A stretch of 64,000 nt of DNA, taken from CAYJLW01 sp964370965. GTDB taxonomy: Bacteria; Actinomycetota; Acidimicrobiia; UBA2766. The DNA is taken from contig CAYJLW010000015.1 of assembly GCA_964370965.1 (NCBI GenBank), positions 1 to 64,000 on the forward strand, read 5' to 3'. A program made the translations under genes and the position numbers. The notes under the pieces were generated by a model, which was given only the letters and a program-made list of their open reading frames with translations, was not told the DNA's origin and ran no database searches. Shown here piece by piece: positions 54,801 through 62,642 of the stretch (the stretch's first letter is position 1; each line of letters begins with the position of its first letter).

Positions 54801-57800
54801 ATGGACGCCACGGTGCAGGCCGGGTTCCAGTTCGGCATGTTCGCCGTCGACCCGGACGTGCGGGCGGCCCTCGGCGAGTACACCCGTCACGCCTTCTCCC
54901 GTGTGGCCCGCTACCTCGAGCCGATGACCGACGAGCAGGTCCTGCGGGCGGTGGGCACCGATCTCGGCCTCACCGACCTCTACCAGGTGATCCAGGACCA
55001 GATCCACTCCTTCGTGCCTTTCGTGATGGCGGAGGTGTACGACATCCTGGGCAACCTGCCCAACGTCGACGGCCTCGCGTTCGGTCTCCGGGCGGCCACG
55101 TCGCTGGCGGACGTCGCCGCCACCTTTGGGGACTTCGGGGACTACCTCATCACGTGGGCCCTCGGCGTCCTGGACAAGGTGACCGGGGACCTCCTCGACC
55201 TCAACGCACGCGTGGCGGCGGCGATCGGAGACTCCGTGCTCCGCGTCGCCGACAACACGCTGCGGGTACTCCTCGACGGTGTCGTGAACGTCTTCCGCTT
55301 CCTGGTCTGGTCCCACGAGTACACCTTCGAGAAGGTCATGACCCCCCTCATCGAGCTCGGCGACGCCGTGCCGGACATGTGGCAGGCGCCCGGCTTCGGC
55401 GTGGTGCGGACGCAAGGGGCCTTCGCCGGGGGCGTGAACCTGGAGATGCGCTTCGTACAGGACCACGGCGGCACCCCGCTGGGCGGCGTGATCGCGTCCT
55501 ATCCGAGCGAGATCCGCCCCGGCGAGTGGTACGTCGTGGCGTCGCGCAGCTTCGGCGTGGGCTCCTTCACCCAGCCGGCACTCACGCTCGAGGAGCTCGA
55601 CGGCAACGACGGCTCCCTCGACGTCACCGGGCTCTGCAACGTCTACAGCGCCACCGGCCCTGACTTGGGAGCGGCCTCCGCTCTTGAGGCGTCGGGGAAC
55701 TGCCGCTGGGAACTCGACGGACGCGGGCACACACTATCGATGAGCGGGCCGCTGCCGGAGTGGGGTGGTGCGGCGCGGGCGCTGGAGGGCGGCTCCGAGA
55801 CCGTTCGCCTCGTCCGCCCCCTCGATCTCCTCTCCCCGATCGAGGCCATGCTCATGTCCCAGAAGGTCCTCGCCGGTGAGACGGCGGCGATCGGCCTGCC
55901 GGGCGAGGAGCGCTTCGCTCCCGAGGTCGTCTCTGTCACCGCTTCCGGGCGCACGGGCAACACCGCCAGCGAGGAGGCCGGCGGGGTGAGTGCCGACGGG
56001 CGCTACGTGGTGTTCTCCTCGCGGGCGGCCAACCTCGTCGCCGGCGACGCCAACGGCGAGTGCGACGTCTTCGTGCGCGACCGCGTCGCCTTCGTCACCG
56101 CCGCTGTGAGCACGACACCGGCCGGCGACACGGGCGCGGGGTGCTCCTACATGCCGGCGATGAGCCGGGACGGCCGCTTCGTGGCGTTCTCGTCATGGGC
56201 GCCGGACCTCGTCGACGGCGACGCCAACCCCGAACGGGACGTGTTCGTGCGCGACCTCGTCTCGGGCGACCTGGAGCGGGTGAGCGTCCCGGCCGGTGGC
56301 GGCGATGCAGACGCCTGGTCCTTCGAGCCCGCCATCAGCGGCGACGGCCGCTACGTGGCTTTCGTCTCCCCGGCGAGCAACCTCGTGCCCGGCGACACCA
56401 ACGACGCCTCCGACGCGTTCGTCGTCGATCGGACGGCGGGCACGATCGAGCGCGTCAGCGTCGACACCGGCGGTGGCCAGCTCCCCGGCGGCATAGCAAT
56501 GGGCGCGCCCGTGCCCGGATTCCCCTGGGGACCCTCGATCGGCATCAGCGACGACGGGAACCGGGTGGTCTTCTCCGTGGACGCGGGGATCTACGTGCGA
56601 GACCGCGGCGCCGCGACGACGACGCGGGCAGACGTCGACGACGCGGGTGACCCTGCCGACAACACGTCCGCGCGGCCCGCGATCAGCGGCGACGGCCGCT
56701 ACGTGGTCTTCGCCAGCGCCGCCGGGAACCTCGCCGGCTCCGCGGAGGACCCCGACACGAACGCGCATCTCGACGTGTTCCGGCGTGACCTGGAGACGGG
56801 CCAGACCCGGATCGTGAGCCGCCCGGCCGCCTCCGGGACCCAGTCCGACGGGGACTCGGGCAACTCCACGCCGGCGGCCGCCGTGAGCGGCGACGGGCGC
56901 TGGGTGTTCTTCGAATCCACCGCCGCCAACCTCGCTTCCGGCGTGGCCGCCGGCGGGCGGCAGATGTATGCCCGCGACATGGACTCCGGGTACGTGCGGC
57001 TTCTGAGCGGAACCGTCGCCGGGGGACCCGGCAATGCGGGCAGCGACGGGGCCCGGGTCGGGGCCGACAACACTGTCGTGTTCGCCTCCAGCGCCGGGAA
57101 CCTGGCGGACGGGGACGCCAACGGTGCCACCGACGTCTTCGTCTCCGGGGCCCTCGCTCCCGCGCTGCCAGCTTCGGACCTCGGGAGCCTCATCCGGTGG
57201 GCGCAGGGAGCGGTGGGCAGCTACCTCACGGACCTGGAGGACCGCCGGGGCGCCCGTGCCACGGAGCAGTGGGTCGAGGACAACCTCGGCTTCCGCGGGC
57301 GCTTCGCCCCCGAACTGGCCACGGTGCGCCCCGACGGGGCCGCGGCCGAGTACGGCGGCGACGAGATCGGCGGCGTGAGCCCCGACGGCCGCTTCGTCGT
57401 CTTCGCATCCTGGGCGGACGACCTGGTATCTGGTGACGCGAACTCGGTCAAGGACGTGTTCGTGCGGGACCGCTTCACCGGGACGACGGCAGCGGTGAGC
57501 ACGGGGCCCAGTGGCAGCACTGTTCCGGGCGGTTCGTCCCTGCCGGCGACGAGCGCGAACGGCAACACTGTGGCCTTTGCGTCATGGGCTTCGGCCCTGG
57601 TCCCCGGGGACACCAACGGTCAGGTCGACGTCTTCGTCCGCGACCTCGTCTCCGGCTCCATGGAGCGGGTGAGCGTCCCGGGCGGCGGCGGGGAGGGCAA
57701 CGGCGCCAGCCGGGAACCGGCCCTGAGCGCGGACGGACGCCACGTTGCCTTCGTCTCCCAGGCGAGCAACCTCGTCGCCGGGGACACGAACGGCACCTAC

Positions 57801-60800
57801 GACGCCTTCGTCGCCGACCGTGTGACGGGGACGGTGGAGCGGGTCAGCGTCGACGCCGGCGGGGGGGAGCTCGTGGCCGGGGTCTCTTCCGGTTACTTTC
57901 CGGTGGCCGGCTACGCCCGCGGCCCGGGGGTGGGCATCAGCGACGACGGCGACCGGGTCTCCTTCGTCTCCGGCGACGCGGTCTACGTGCGCGACCGGGC
58001 GCTGGGCACGACGATGCGGGCCGACGTCGCCGACGACGGGTCGTCTGCGGACTCGGCGTCGGCGCGGGCGACCATGAGCGGGGACGGCCGCTACGTCGTG
58101 TTCGCGTCGGCGGCCTCCAACCTCGCCGGTGCCGGGGAGGTTCCCGACGCCAACGGCCAGACCGACGTGTTTCGCCGCGACCTGGAGCGGGGCCGCACGC
58201 AGATCGTGAGCCGGGGTGTCGGGGACGTGGAGTCCAATGGGGCGTCGGGCAGGTCCACACCCGCGGCGGCGGTGAGCCGGGACGGGCGTTGGGTCCTCTT
58301 CGAGTCGACGGCGACGAACATCGCCGAGACCCCTGGGAACGGGCAGCCGCAGATCCTCGCCCGCGACATGCGCACCGGCCGGGTGAAGATGCTCAGCATC
58401 GACGCCGCCGGGGCCGCCGGGAACAGGACGAGCAGCGGCACGCGCGTCGGCGCCGGAGCCACGGCGGCCTTCGTCACACGCGCGGGGCTGGACAGCCGGG
58501 ACGGCAACTGGAGCAACGACGTCTACGCATCCGACGCCCTCATGTCCTTCGAGGCCTGGATCCAGACCAGACTGAGCTGGTGGCTGGTGGACCAAGAGGC
58601 CGACCTCGCCGATCTCGACGCCCGGCGCGCCCGGGAGGGCACCCGCCAGAGCCTCGTCGGCGCGCTCGTCGATGCGGCCTACGAGGCCCTCGCCCACTAC
58701 CTGGGCGAGGGGGCCGGGGACCGCGGGGCCGGGCCCGCCCGGGTGAATGTGACGCCATGGGGCGCCCTGGACAACGGAGGCACGGGGGCGCAGTCTTTCC
58801 GGGCGTCCACGAGCGCCGACGGCCGCTACGTGACCTTCGCCTCCGGCGCAGCCGATCTCGTCGTCGGAGACACCAACGACTCCACCGACATCTTCCGGCG
58901 GGACACGGCGACGGGCACGACCGCGCGGGTGAGCGTGAACGGGTCCAGCCACAAAGAGGCGGAGAACTGGTCGATGTACCCGGCGGCGAGCGCCGACGGC
59001 CGCTTCGTGGCCTACTTGACGACGGCGACGAACCTCACGGCGTCGGGCGCGTCGGGCGTGACGGACTCCGGTGTGCTGGTCTGGGACGCCACTGCCGGTG
59101 TGAACACGTTCGTGCCCGGCTCCGAGGGCGCCACGGGCGAGGTGGCCTTGAGCGCCGACGGCCGCTACGTGGTGTACGGGCGGGACGGGTCGTTCATGGC
59201 GAGCGGGAGTGCGCTGCGCCTGTACCGTTACGACCGCCAGAGCGGTACCACGACGGACGTGAACGTCCCGGTCACGGGCGACACACCCGACGCCTGGGCG
59301 TTCTCGCCGGACGTGAGCGACGACGGCCGCTACGTCGTGTTCGTGTCGGCGGCGACGAACCTGCACGCCGGCGGCGACGCCGATACCCTGCCCGACGTGC
59401 TCTTGCGCGACGTCGACGCCGGGACGACCCTGAGCGCCGGCGTCCAGTCCGACGATGACGGGCGGGCAGTCCTGGGCGGAGACGGCGGCGCCGTCGTCTT
59501 CGACACGGGCGAGGCCCTCGTGGCGTCCGACACGAACGGCCGCTCCGACGTGTACCGCTACGACGTCGCGTCCGCGACGACGGATGTCCTCAGCGTGACT
59601 CCGGCCGGTGCTCCCGGCAACGGCGACTCCTCCCGCCCGGCCGTGAGCGACGACGGGCAGGTGGTCGTCTTCACCTCCACGGCCACCGACCTCGCCCCCG
59701 CCACCGGCTCTGCAACGGGGGTCTTCGCCCGCGACATGGCGGCGGGCGCGAACCGGCTCGTGAGCGTGGCTACCGACGGCCGTCCTTTGGCCGGTTCCCC
59801 GCAGACGGGTTGGAACACTCCCACCGTGAGCGGCGACGGCAGCGCCGCCGTGTTCCCCTGGCGGGACGCGTCCAACCACCGGGTGCTCCACATCGGACCC
59901 ACGCACCCGCCCGCCCCACCGCTCGCCCCGGCGCCCGACGCCACCTCGATCATCACCGCCCTGGACGGCTTCGTCACCGCTTGGGTGGCCGGGCACACGC
60001 CAGAGGAGGAGGCCGCCATCGGGGAGGACGCCCAGGGCCTGCTCGACCGCCTCGTCGCCCTCATCCGGCCGGGGGCGGCCGGCGGGGGAGACGACCCGAT
60101 CCTGCTCTCCGCCGCCGCCGGCGTGCCGGGCGACGGCGACTCCTACGGGGTCGAGGGCTCGCGCTACGGGGACTACGCGGTCTTCAGCTCCCGGGCCACG
60201 GGGCTCGTCGCCGGGGACACCAACGCCAAGGCCGACGTCTTCGTCTCCGAAGTCGACAGCGGCGCGCTCGATCGGGTGAGCATCGCTTCCGACGGATCTG
60301 AGGCCGACGCGGACAGTGCCGGCGGGGCCGTGAGCGAGGACGGTTCCCTGGCCGTGTTCTCCTCGGCGGCGGGGAACCTGGTGGCCGGCGACACGAACGG
60401 GCAGGGGGACGTCTTCGTGCGGCACCGCGGCAGCGCCACCACGACACGGGTGAGCGTGGCATCCGACGGCACCCAGGCCGACGGGCCCTCCTACGACCCG
60501 AAGGTGAGCGCCGACGGCCGCTTCGTCGCCTTCGTGTCCGACGCCACGAATCTTGTGCCCGGGGACACCAACGGCGCCGCCGACGTCTTCGTGCACGACC
60601 GGGACACGGCCACTACGGCGCGGGTCAGCGTCGCCACCGACGCCACGCAGGGCAACGGCGCGTCGGGCTCCACGAGCGGCCACCTCGCCATCAGCGGCGA
60701 GGGCGGCTACGTCGTGTTCACCTCGGCTGCCACGAACCTCGTGCCCGGCGACACGAACGGGGCCCGGGACGTCTTCCTGCGCGACCTCGACGGCGCCGTC

Positions 60801-62546
60801 ACGTCGCGAGTGAACGTGGCGGGCGACGGCACCCAGGGCAACTTCGGCGTGCCGGCGTCTGCCGGCCAGGTGGTCTCCACGAGCGAGTACGGCTGGATAG
60901 TCGGGTTCGTGTCCGCCGACACGAACCTCGTGCCCGGTGACACCAACGGCGTCGCCGACGTCTTCTACCGGGACACCGACGAGGGGACGACCGCCCGGGC
61001 GAGCGTGGCGTCGGACGGCGTGCAGGCCACGGGGGCGTCATCGTCGGTGACCGTGGACCCGGACGGCTGGCAGGTGGGCTTCGTCGCCAGTGGCATCCCG
61101 GACCCCCTCGACACCAACGGCGTCGCCGATGCCTACGTGCACGACATCTGGGACACCCAGGCCACCTGGCGGGTGGGCATCGGCCCCGGCGGCGCCGAGC
61201 CCGGCGATGCGCCCGCGCGGATCGCCGGGCTCGTGTACTGGGGCGAGCGCGCCGTGGTGGAGTCCACGTCCCCCAACCTCGTTTCTCCGGCCCTGGCCGC
61301 CGGAACGCCCCGGCAGGTCTACGCCGTGAGCTCGCCGCCCAGGGTCGTCGAGGTCTTCGACGACGTCGCCCAGGTGATGCAGGCGGCGTGGGGCGTCGTC
61401 GAGCAGTGGGCTGCCGACGCCCGGGCGGACACCCTGGCGGACTCGGCGTTCGCGCACAGCCTCCTCGAGGCCGTCCGCGACCTCCTCGCCCGCAGTGAGT
61501 CCGCCGACGGCGTCGACTGGGCGCAGCGCCAGGTCGTCGGCGAGCGGGTCGCCCGCGATCTGATCGGCGAGCTGCTCGCGGTCTGGTCCGGCGGCTCCGA
61601 TCCCCTCGTGACGCTCGTGCAGGAGCAGATCGCCCGGTTGCAGGACAGGCTGGGCCAGTCGCCGCCCGGCCTCGAGGCCGCGTACTACGCCGGCCAGACG
61701 CCGTTGGGCGCTCCGGTGGCCGAGGGCGTCGACCCGGGTGTGGACTTCGCGTGGGGTGCGGGAGGCCCGGCAGGCCTCGCCAACGACTTCAGCGCCTCGT
61801 GGCGGGGCCGCGTCGTGTCGCCGGTGACGGGCTCCGTGGAGTTCACGGTGATCGCCGACGACGGGGCGCGCCTCTGGATCGACGGTCGGCGGGTGATCGA
61901 CGGCTGGACGGCCGCGGGCGGGGGCGGGTCGCCGACGGCGTCGGTCGATCTCGTGGCGGGTGTGCCCGTTCCGCTGCGCCTGGAGTACCGGGAGGACGCT
62001 GGGGCCGCCGCGGTGAGTCTGCGCTGGCGCCTCCCGGGTGAGGCCACGGCCGTCGTGGTGCCCGCGAGCGCACTGCTTGCCGGCGAGCCCCGCCTCGGCG
62101 ACCTGCCCAAGACGATCACAGGCCTGGGTCGGTACGGAAGCTCCGCGGCCGTGGTCATGGGCCGGGCAGAGGTGGCCGGGCCCGGCGGCGGCGGCGATCC
62201 CGGCATCTCCTTCACGGCCCTTCTGGCGGCGACCGAGCCGTATGACGACCCCCATGGGTCCCTGGCCTACGGCTACCGGGACGGCAACGACCAGGTCACG
62301 GTGGCGACCCTGTCACTGGACGCGGTCGCGGCCGGCGCCGGCGCGATCACAGTCACCGGCTCCTGCCGGCGGCTGCGGGTTCCCCAGGGCTGGGGGCCGG
62401 GGTCTCCGCCCTCCCAGGAGGGGCCGTTCCCCTGCACCTGGCGGATCTATGACGACGCCGGCACGACCCGGCTCGACGTCTCCGGGGCGGCCGCCGGCGT
62501 CGTGGTGGGGCCCGACTGGCGCCTCACCGTGAAGTACCCGTCCTGA
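48891..62546 (+). CDS. Giant secreted protein 3: CHAP-like, helical, four propellers, PA14
   Basis: This 4551-aa paralogue starts at TTG. No nearby alternative ATG exists, which supports TTG for the whole family. It has a signal peptide (1 to ~40). In the CHAP-like domain (YPYK, DPLGF, SYVAAYL), Ser78 occupies the catalytic Cys position. Conserved blocks shared with its paralogues include TRGQGVVSGGGRWEVGTR, a GYDPNCRIDLVRDWARQ segment with paired Cys and PTPGGWWPDDADWL. Four seven-bladed propellers lie at ~2343-2757, 2807-3219, 3283-3670 and 3736-4150, then a helical linker, PA14 at ~4256-4399 and the C-terminal two-Cys domain. It is secreted, with no visible anchor. The function is unknown; architecture suggests a large extracellular binding or scaffold protein. 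Confidence 0.9.
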   Translation: MGAGVSHKSWVSRVAGPGRAVVAVAVVAALFGGVTPAAGAGEWDTRDVTATAGVQDSYPYKTADPSGTDPLGFPYRSSASYVAAYLADSGVPLQAEMPGADGPGAVRFAQWPGYNTGPDSWVTSTWRLGFHVKDDTAARVGDVFVGPDGDWMGVVYATGDGWVTVAGYGIRGDDFAVEKVRVQAGDCACVLDYLNTPLDASQGGVGGEDETVYDQIRRTWAGEAEEVSPPAVSERPMTGRVSLDGQAFELEGIPSGAWSMSGVADPPVTFPEGGAFDTRVMYPVEGAAHGLRYVLHNRRFPTDVSGMPGEGEGWPTPTDLTMSSNLDRMAWVTSKAMTASDECPDGSQLYQMRYDGKILHTSSILDPTLAQVWTLKVLGAIGAYVEPDPLPTGPYATSGLCKAGGHLVHTQDLYVSDLRTATTRIATPPQLNSDSRAGQESHVNSVARVSDNGVAEVWADVRASYGYPDESPHGYLPPVPLRERALQAVNLAMGALPGEVTTWVVEGNPIAYAMDHYPSLVESLHEISVKWTGAGWSGIAASVYGRGVCEMVEWISYACSGPAPFEGLQNDGPMRKVVGTYEVADPAHSWNEVAETYDGTSGSSDDPRPVLIAPATGDVYRGEEAPGWYLPWFTPGADITPTGRWWYATSEGAMGDTWGPGVCLKAPNGPGLRCDAMYASSTGETDPAGPNDHGEYVTLVRGEGDASDGRYAALWRPGGTALEMETSVLLPEVDDGGGEPWRAVGLLGLSAKTPEGRRTLVSYARGGVTLDGPRRYAIVEIPDVAEITVPHPEVTGGNGATRGQGVVSGGGRWEVGTRVRNEHGGELVGSRQGLVGVAVKRDTADSAPTGAAFYEFSSPSRRWRVVGRKWDDLRVDTAPQGYRLERPGSTGLLSGPCDVYSVANTGGKQPFLVEPDVDRRGTHCTWRFTEGSPSGHGGGDAEFALTVTRANGGPVVLDVPRTGVPLGPSNQLLVDAAGYDKPLAAVGRRLERAAKNLAAGLVDDLADDVADIQVQHEVDQMLTTLDPWVDHQLQQLKDTAVAWIDKLPAWLEDHVFDPLKEMANNFTNRWSLNFDWVQDGVEDLLAAPLASLDQFCEEVGAAGAGFAAALEQAVDAMNLDEYGIDPAAGLAALTAKVAEMCSTLKDRAHAHIENALGAYVMAPLQSLKVLIVSTALQIRQWLRAKIDEAAAAVYGALADLRALVIGFDLGSLKDLPPDLGTCPGPQDPGYDPNCRIDLVRDWARQALKAARDWMLDLVYEPDPNYDYHNPTNCGPGNRRLLTMIHCSVGQARDAWMEGFAEQLQPIDDAISNLAVGISAVTKNDEYDELFHCAAALVVPLVPPLNGGMDWAESVVSQTGLAGVLGATLGVVLSKGWVAWAAGALLPWALHHVEGEPDLRPNILECLSPTPGGWWPDDADWLPLGPWEPEEVERFLYAGLDLVTNALADRLSRISVDSGDVNAVGRAVIQLLFNLGKKTVLLDGEEIPGAYFDALNKAIEEGGDVNWEQVWGFLTDGVDGFTGAGLSDWESIQVGMRCAEGTYSPEWTYSRLPLAVKAAFASLEAFLDGCARGGYADGTLKLFLEDTSGFLGRPLVERFTYLWDNPKGFGERIHALFDTWEKRLVAVAAELLPEGLRQLAGWIRTEGTNHEGYIEETLRTQIDGLLDLLVGEAEGMPGVEQAVNAEAERVIATLERLANEIESQGAAPWLHEVAELLAWANARLREALVGVNTVVTVIRNWVGGLGLPGDWEAAIFALLDGISGAVDEAAQWVLEHGLEPMEALLDGIIQQAAASVASAVRAQEATVADLRDSLIAKFRDWLVEWAGDVSAGCREGRWTPGMRGGLCDMVTDPVDNVFDRGVDWIASAIEALADLMETRVGTAERTFRAFLDDVNCELVVYVYDLQTRTEDTCARVNAGLPPFEVKAPSGTLLNALSAKGEEIQRWILDSLAGASRTIRGFDMQSEELWAGMDATVQAGFQFGMFAVDPDVRAALGEYTRHAFSRVARYLEPMTDEQVLRAVGTDLGLTDLYQVIQDQIHSFVPFVMAEVYDILGNLPNVDGLAFGLRAATSLADVAATFGDFGDYLITWALGVLDKVTGDLLDLNARVAAAIGDSVLRVADNTLRVLLDGVVNVFRFLVWSHEYTFEKVMTPLIELGDAVPDMWQAPGFGVVRTQGAFAGGVNLEMRFVQDHGGTPLGGVIASYPSEIRPGEWYVVASRSFGVGSFTQPALTLEELDGNDGSLDVTGLCNVYSATGPDLGAASALEASGNCRWELDGRGHTLSMSGPLPEWGGAARALEGGSETVRLVRPLDLLSPIEAMLMSQKVLAGETAAIGLPGEERFAPEVVSVTASGRTGNTASEEAGGVSADGRYVVFSSRAANLVAGDANGECDVFVRDRVAFVTAAVSTTPAGDTGAGCSYMPAMSRDGRFVAFSSWAPDLVDGDANPERDVFVRDLVSGDLERVSVPAGGGDADAWSFEPAISGDGRYVAFVSPASNLVPGDTNDASDAFVVDRTAGTIERVSVDTGGGQLPGGIAMGAPVPGFPWGPSIGISDDGNRVVFSVDAGIYVRDRGAATTTRADVDDAGDPADNTSARPAISGDGRYVVFASAAGNLAGSAEDPDTNAHLDVFRRDLETGQTRIVSRPAASGTQSDGDSGNSTPAAAVSGDGRWVFFESTAANLASGVAAGGRQMYARDMDSGYVRLLSGTVAGGPGNAGSDGARVGADNTVVFASSAGNLADGDANGATDVFVSGALAPALPASDLGSLIRWAQGAVGSYLTDLEDRRGARATEQWVEDNLGFRGRFAPELATVRPDGAAAEYGGDEIGGVSPDGRFVVFASWADDLVSGDANSVKDVFVRDRFTGTTAAVSTGPSGSTVPGGSSLPATSANGNTVAFASWASALVPGDTNGQVDVFVRDLVSGSMERVSVPGGGGEGNGASREPALSADGRHVAFVSQASNLVAGDTNGTYDAFVADRVTGTVERVSVDAGGGELVAGVSSGYFPVAGYARGPGVGISDDGDRVSFVSGDAVYVRDRALGTTMRADVADDGSSADSASARATMSGDGRYVVFASAASNLAGAGEVPDANGQTDVFRRDLERGRTQIVSRGVGDVESNGASGRSTPAAAVSRDGRWVLFESTATNIAETPGNGQPQILARDMRTGRVKMLSIDAAGAAGNRTSSGTRVGAGATAAFVTRAGLDSRDGNWSNDVYASDALMSFEAWIQTRLSWWLVDQEADLADLDARRAREGTRQSLVGALVDAAYEALAHYLGEGAGDRGAGPARVNVTPWGALDNGGTGAQSFRASTSADGRYVTFASGAADLVVGDTNDSTDIFRRDTATGTTARVSVNGSSHKEAENWSMYPAASADGRFVAYLTTATNLTASGASGVTDSGVLVWDATAGVNTFVPGSEGATGEVALSADGRYVVYGRDGSFMASGSALRLYRYDRQSGTTTDVNVPVTGDTPDAWAFSPDVSDDGRYVVFVSAATNLHAGGDADTLPDVLLRDVDAGTTLSAGVQSDDDGRAVLGGDGGAVVFDTGEALVASDTNGRSDVYRYDVASATTDVLSVTPAGAPGNGDSSRPAVSDDGQVVVFTSTATDLAPATGSATGVFARDMAAGANRLVSVATDGRPLAGSPQTGWNTPTVSGDGSAAVFPWRDASNHRVLHIGPTHPPAPPLAPAPDATSIITALDGFVTAWVAGHTPEEEAAIGEDAQGLLDRLVALIRPGAAGGGDDPILLSAAAGVPGDGDSYGVEGSRYGDYAVFSSRATGLVAGDTNAKADVFVSEVDSGALDRVSIASDGSEADADSAGGAVSEDGSLAVFSSAAGNLVAGDTNGQGDVFVRHRGSATTTRVSVASDGTQADGPSYDPKVSADGRFVAFVSDATNLVPGDTNGAADVFVHDRDTATTARVSVATDATQGNGASGSTSGHLAISGEGGYVVFTSAATNLVPGDTNGARDVFLRDLDGAVTSRVNVAGDGTQGNFGVPASAGQVVSTSEYGWIVGFVSADTNLVPGDTNGVADVFYRDTDEGTTARASVASDGVQATGASSSVTVDPDGWQVGFVASGIPDPLDTNGVADAYVHDIWDTQATWRVGIGPGGAEPGDAPARIAGLVYWGERAVVESTSPNLVSPALAAGTPRQVYAVSSPPRVVEVFDDVAQVMQAAWGVVEQWAADARADTLADSAFAHSLLEAVRDLLARSESADGVDWAQRQVVGERVARDLIGELLAVWSGGSDPLVTLVQEQIARLQDRLGQSPPGLEAAYYAGQTPLGAPVAEGVDPGVDFAWGAGGPAGLANDFSASWRGRVVSPVTGSVEFTVIADDGARLWIDGRRVIDGWTAAGGGGSPTASVDLVAGVPVPLRLEYREDAGAAAVSLRWRLPGEATAVVVPASALLAGEPRLGDLPKTITGLGRYGSSAAVVMGRAEVAGPGGGGDPGISFTALLAATEPYDDPHGSLAYGYRDGNDQVTVATLSLDAVAAGAGAITVTGSCRRLRVPQGWGPGSPPSQEGPFPCTWRIYDDAGTTRLDVSGAAAGVVVGPDWRLTVKYPS
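55917..61340 (+). repeat. 28 propeller blade repeats in giant 3
   Basis: Four groups of seven blades in the same order and with the same short fourth blade as giant 2. The last propeller has the most regular NLVPGDTNG-x(2)-DVF blades. Confidence 0.85.
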
Positions 62547-62557
62547 CCCTGACGATT

Positions 62558-62599
62558 CTGGGGAGCCCACGCACGGATACCCTTGCGTGGGCTCCCCAG
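62558..62599 (+). terminator. Hairpin terminator after giant 3
   Basis: A perfect 16-bp stem (CTGGGGAGCCCACGCA and its complement) with a 10-nt loop, 11 nt after the stop. It is closely related to the hairpin after giant 1. It lies between convergent genes and could serve both directions. Confidence 0.85.
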
Positions 62600-62642
62600 G
62601 ACGGGCCGTCCGCGCGGGGGCGCTGGACGCTCGGCGACGGAC

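Noticed and set aside
20834..61340. RTX-type calcium-binding toxin repeats in the giants
   Set aside because: The repeats are DGRYV ... GDTN ... DVFVRD propeller blades; the GGxGxDx nonapeptide of RTX proteins is absent.
13742..62546. Giants as modular synthetases or polymorphic RHS/contact-dependent toxins
   Set aside because: They have signal peptides and no adenylation, ketosynthase, carrier, RHS/YD or toxin-immunity features.
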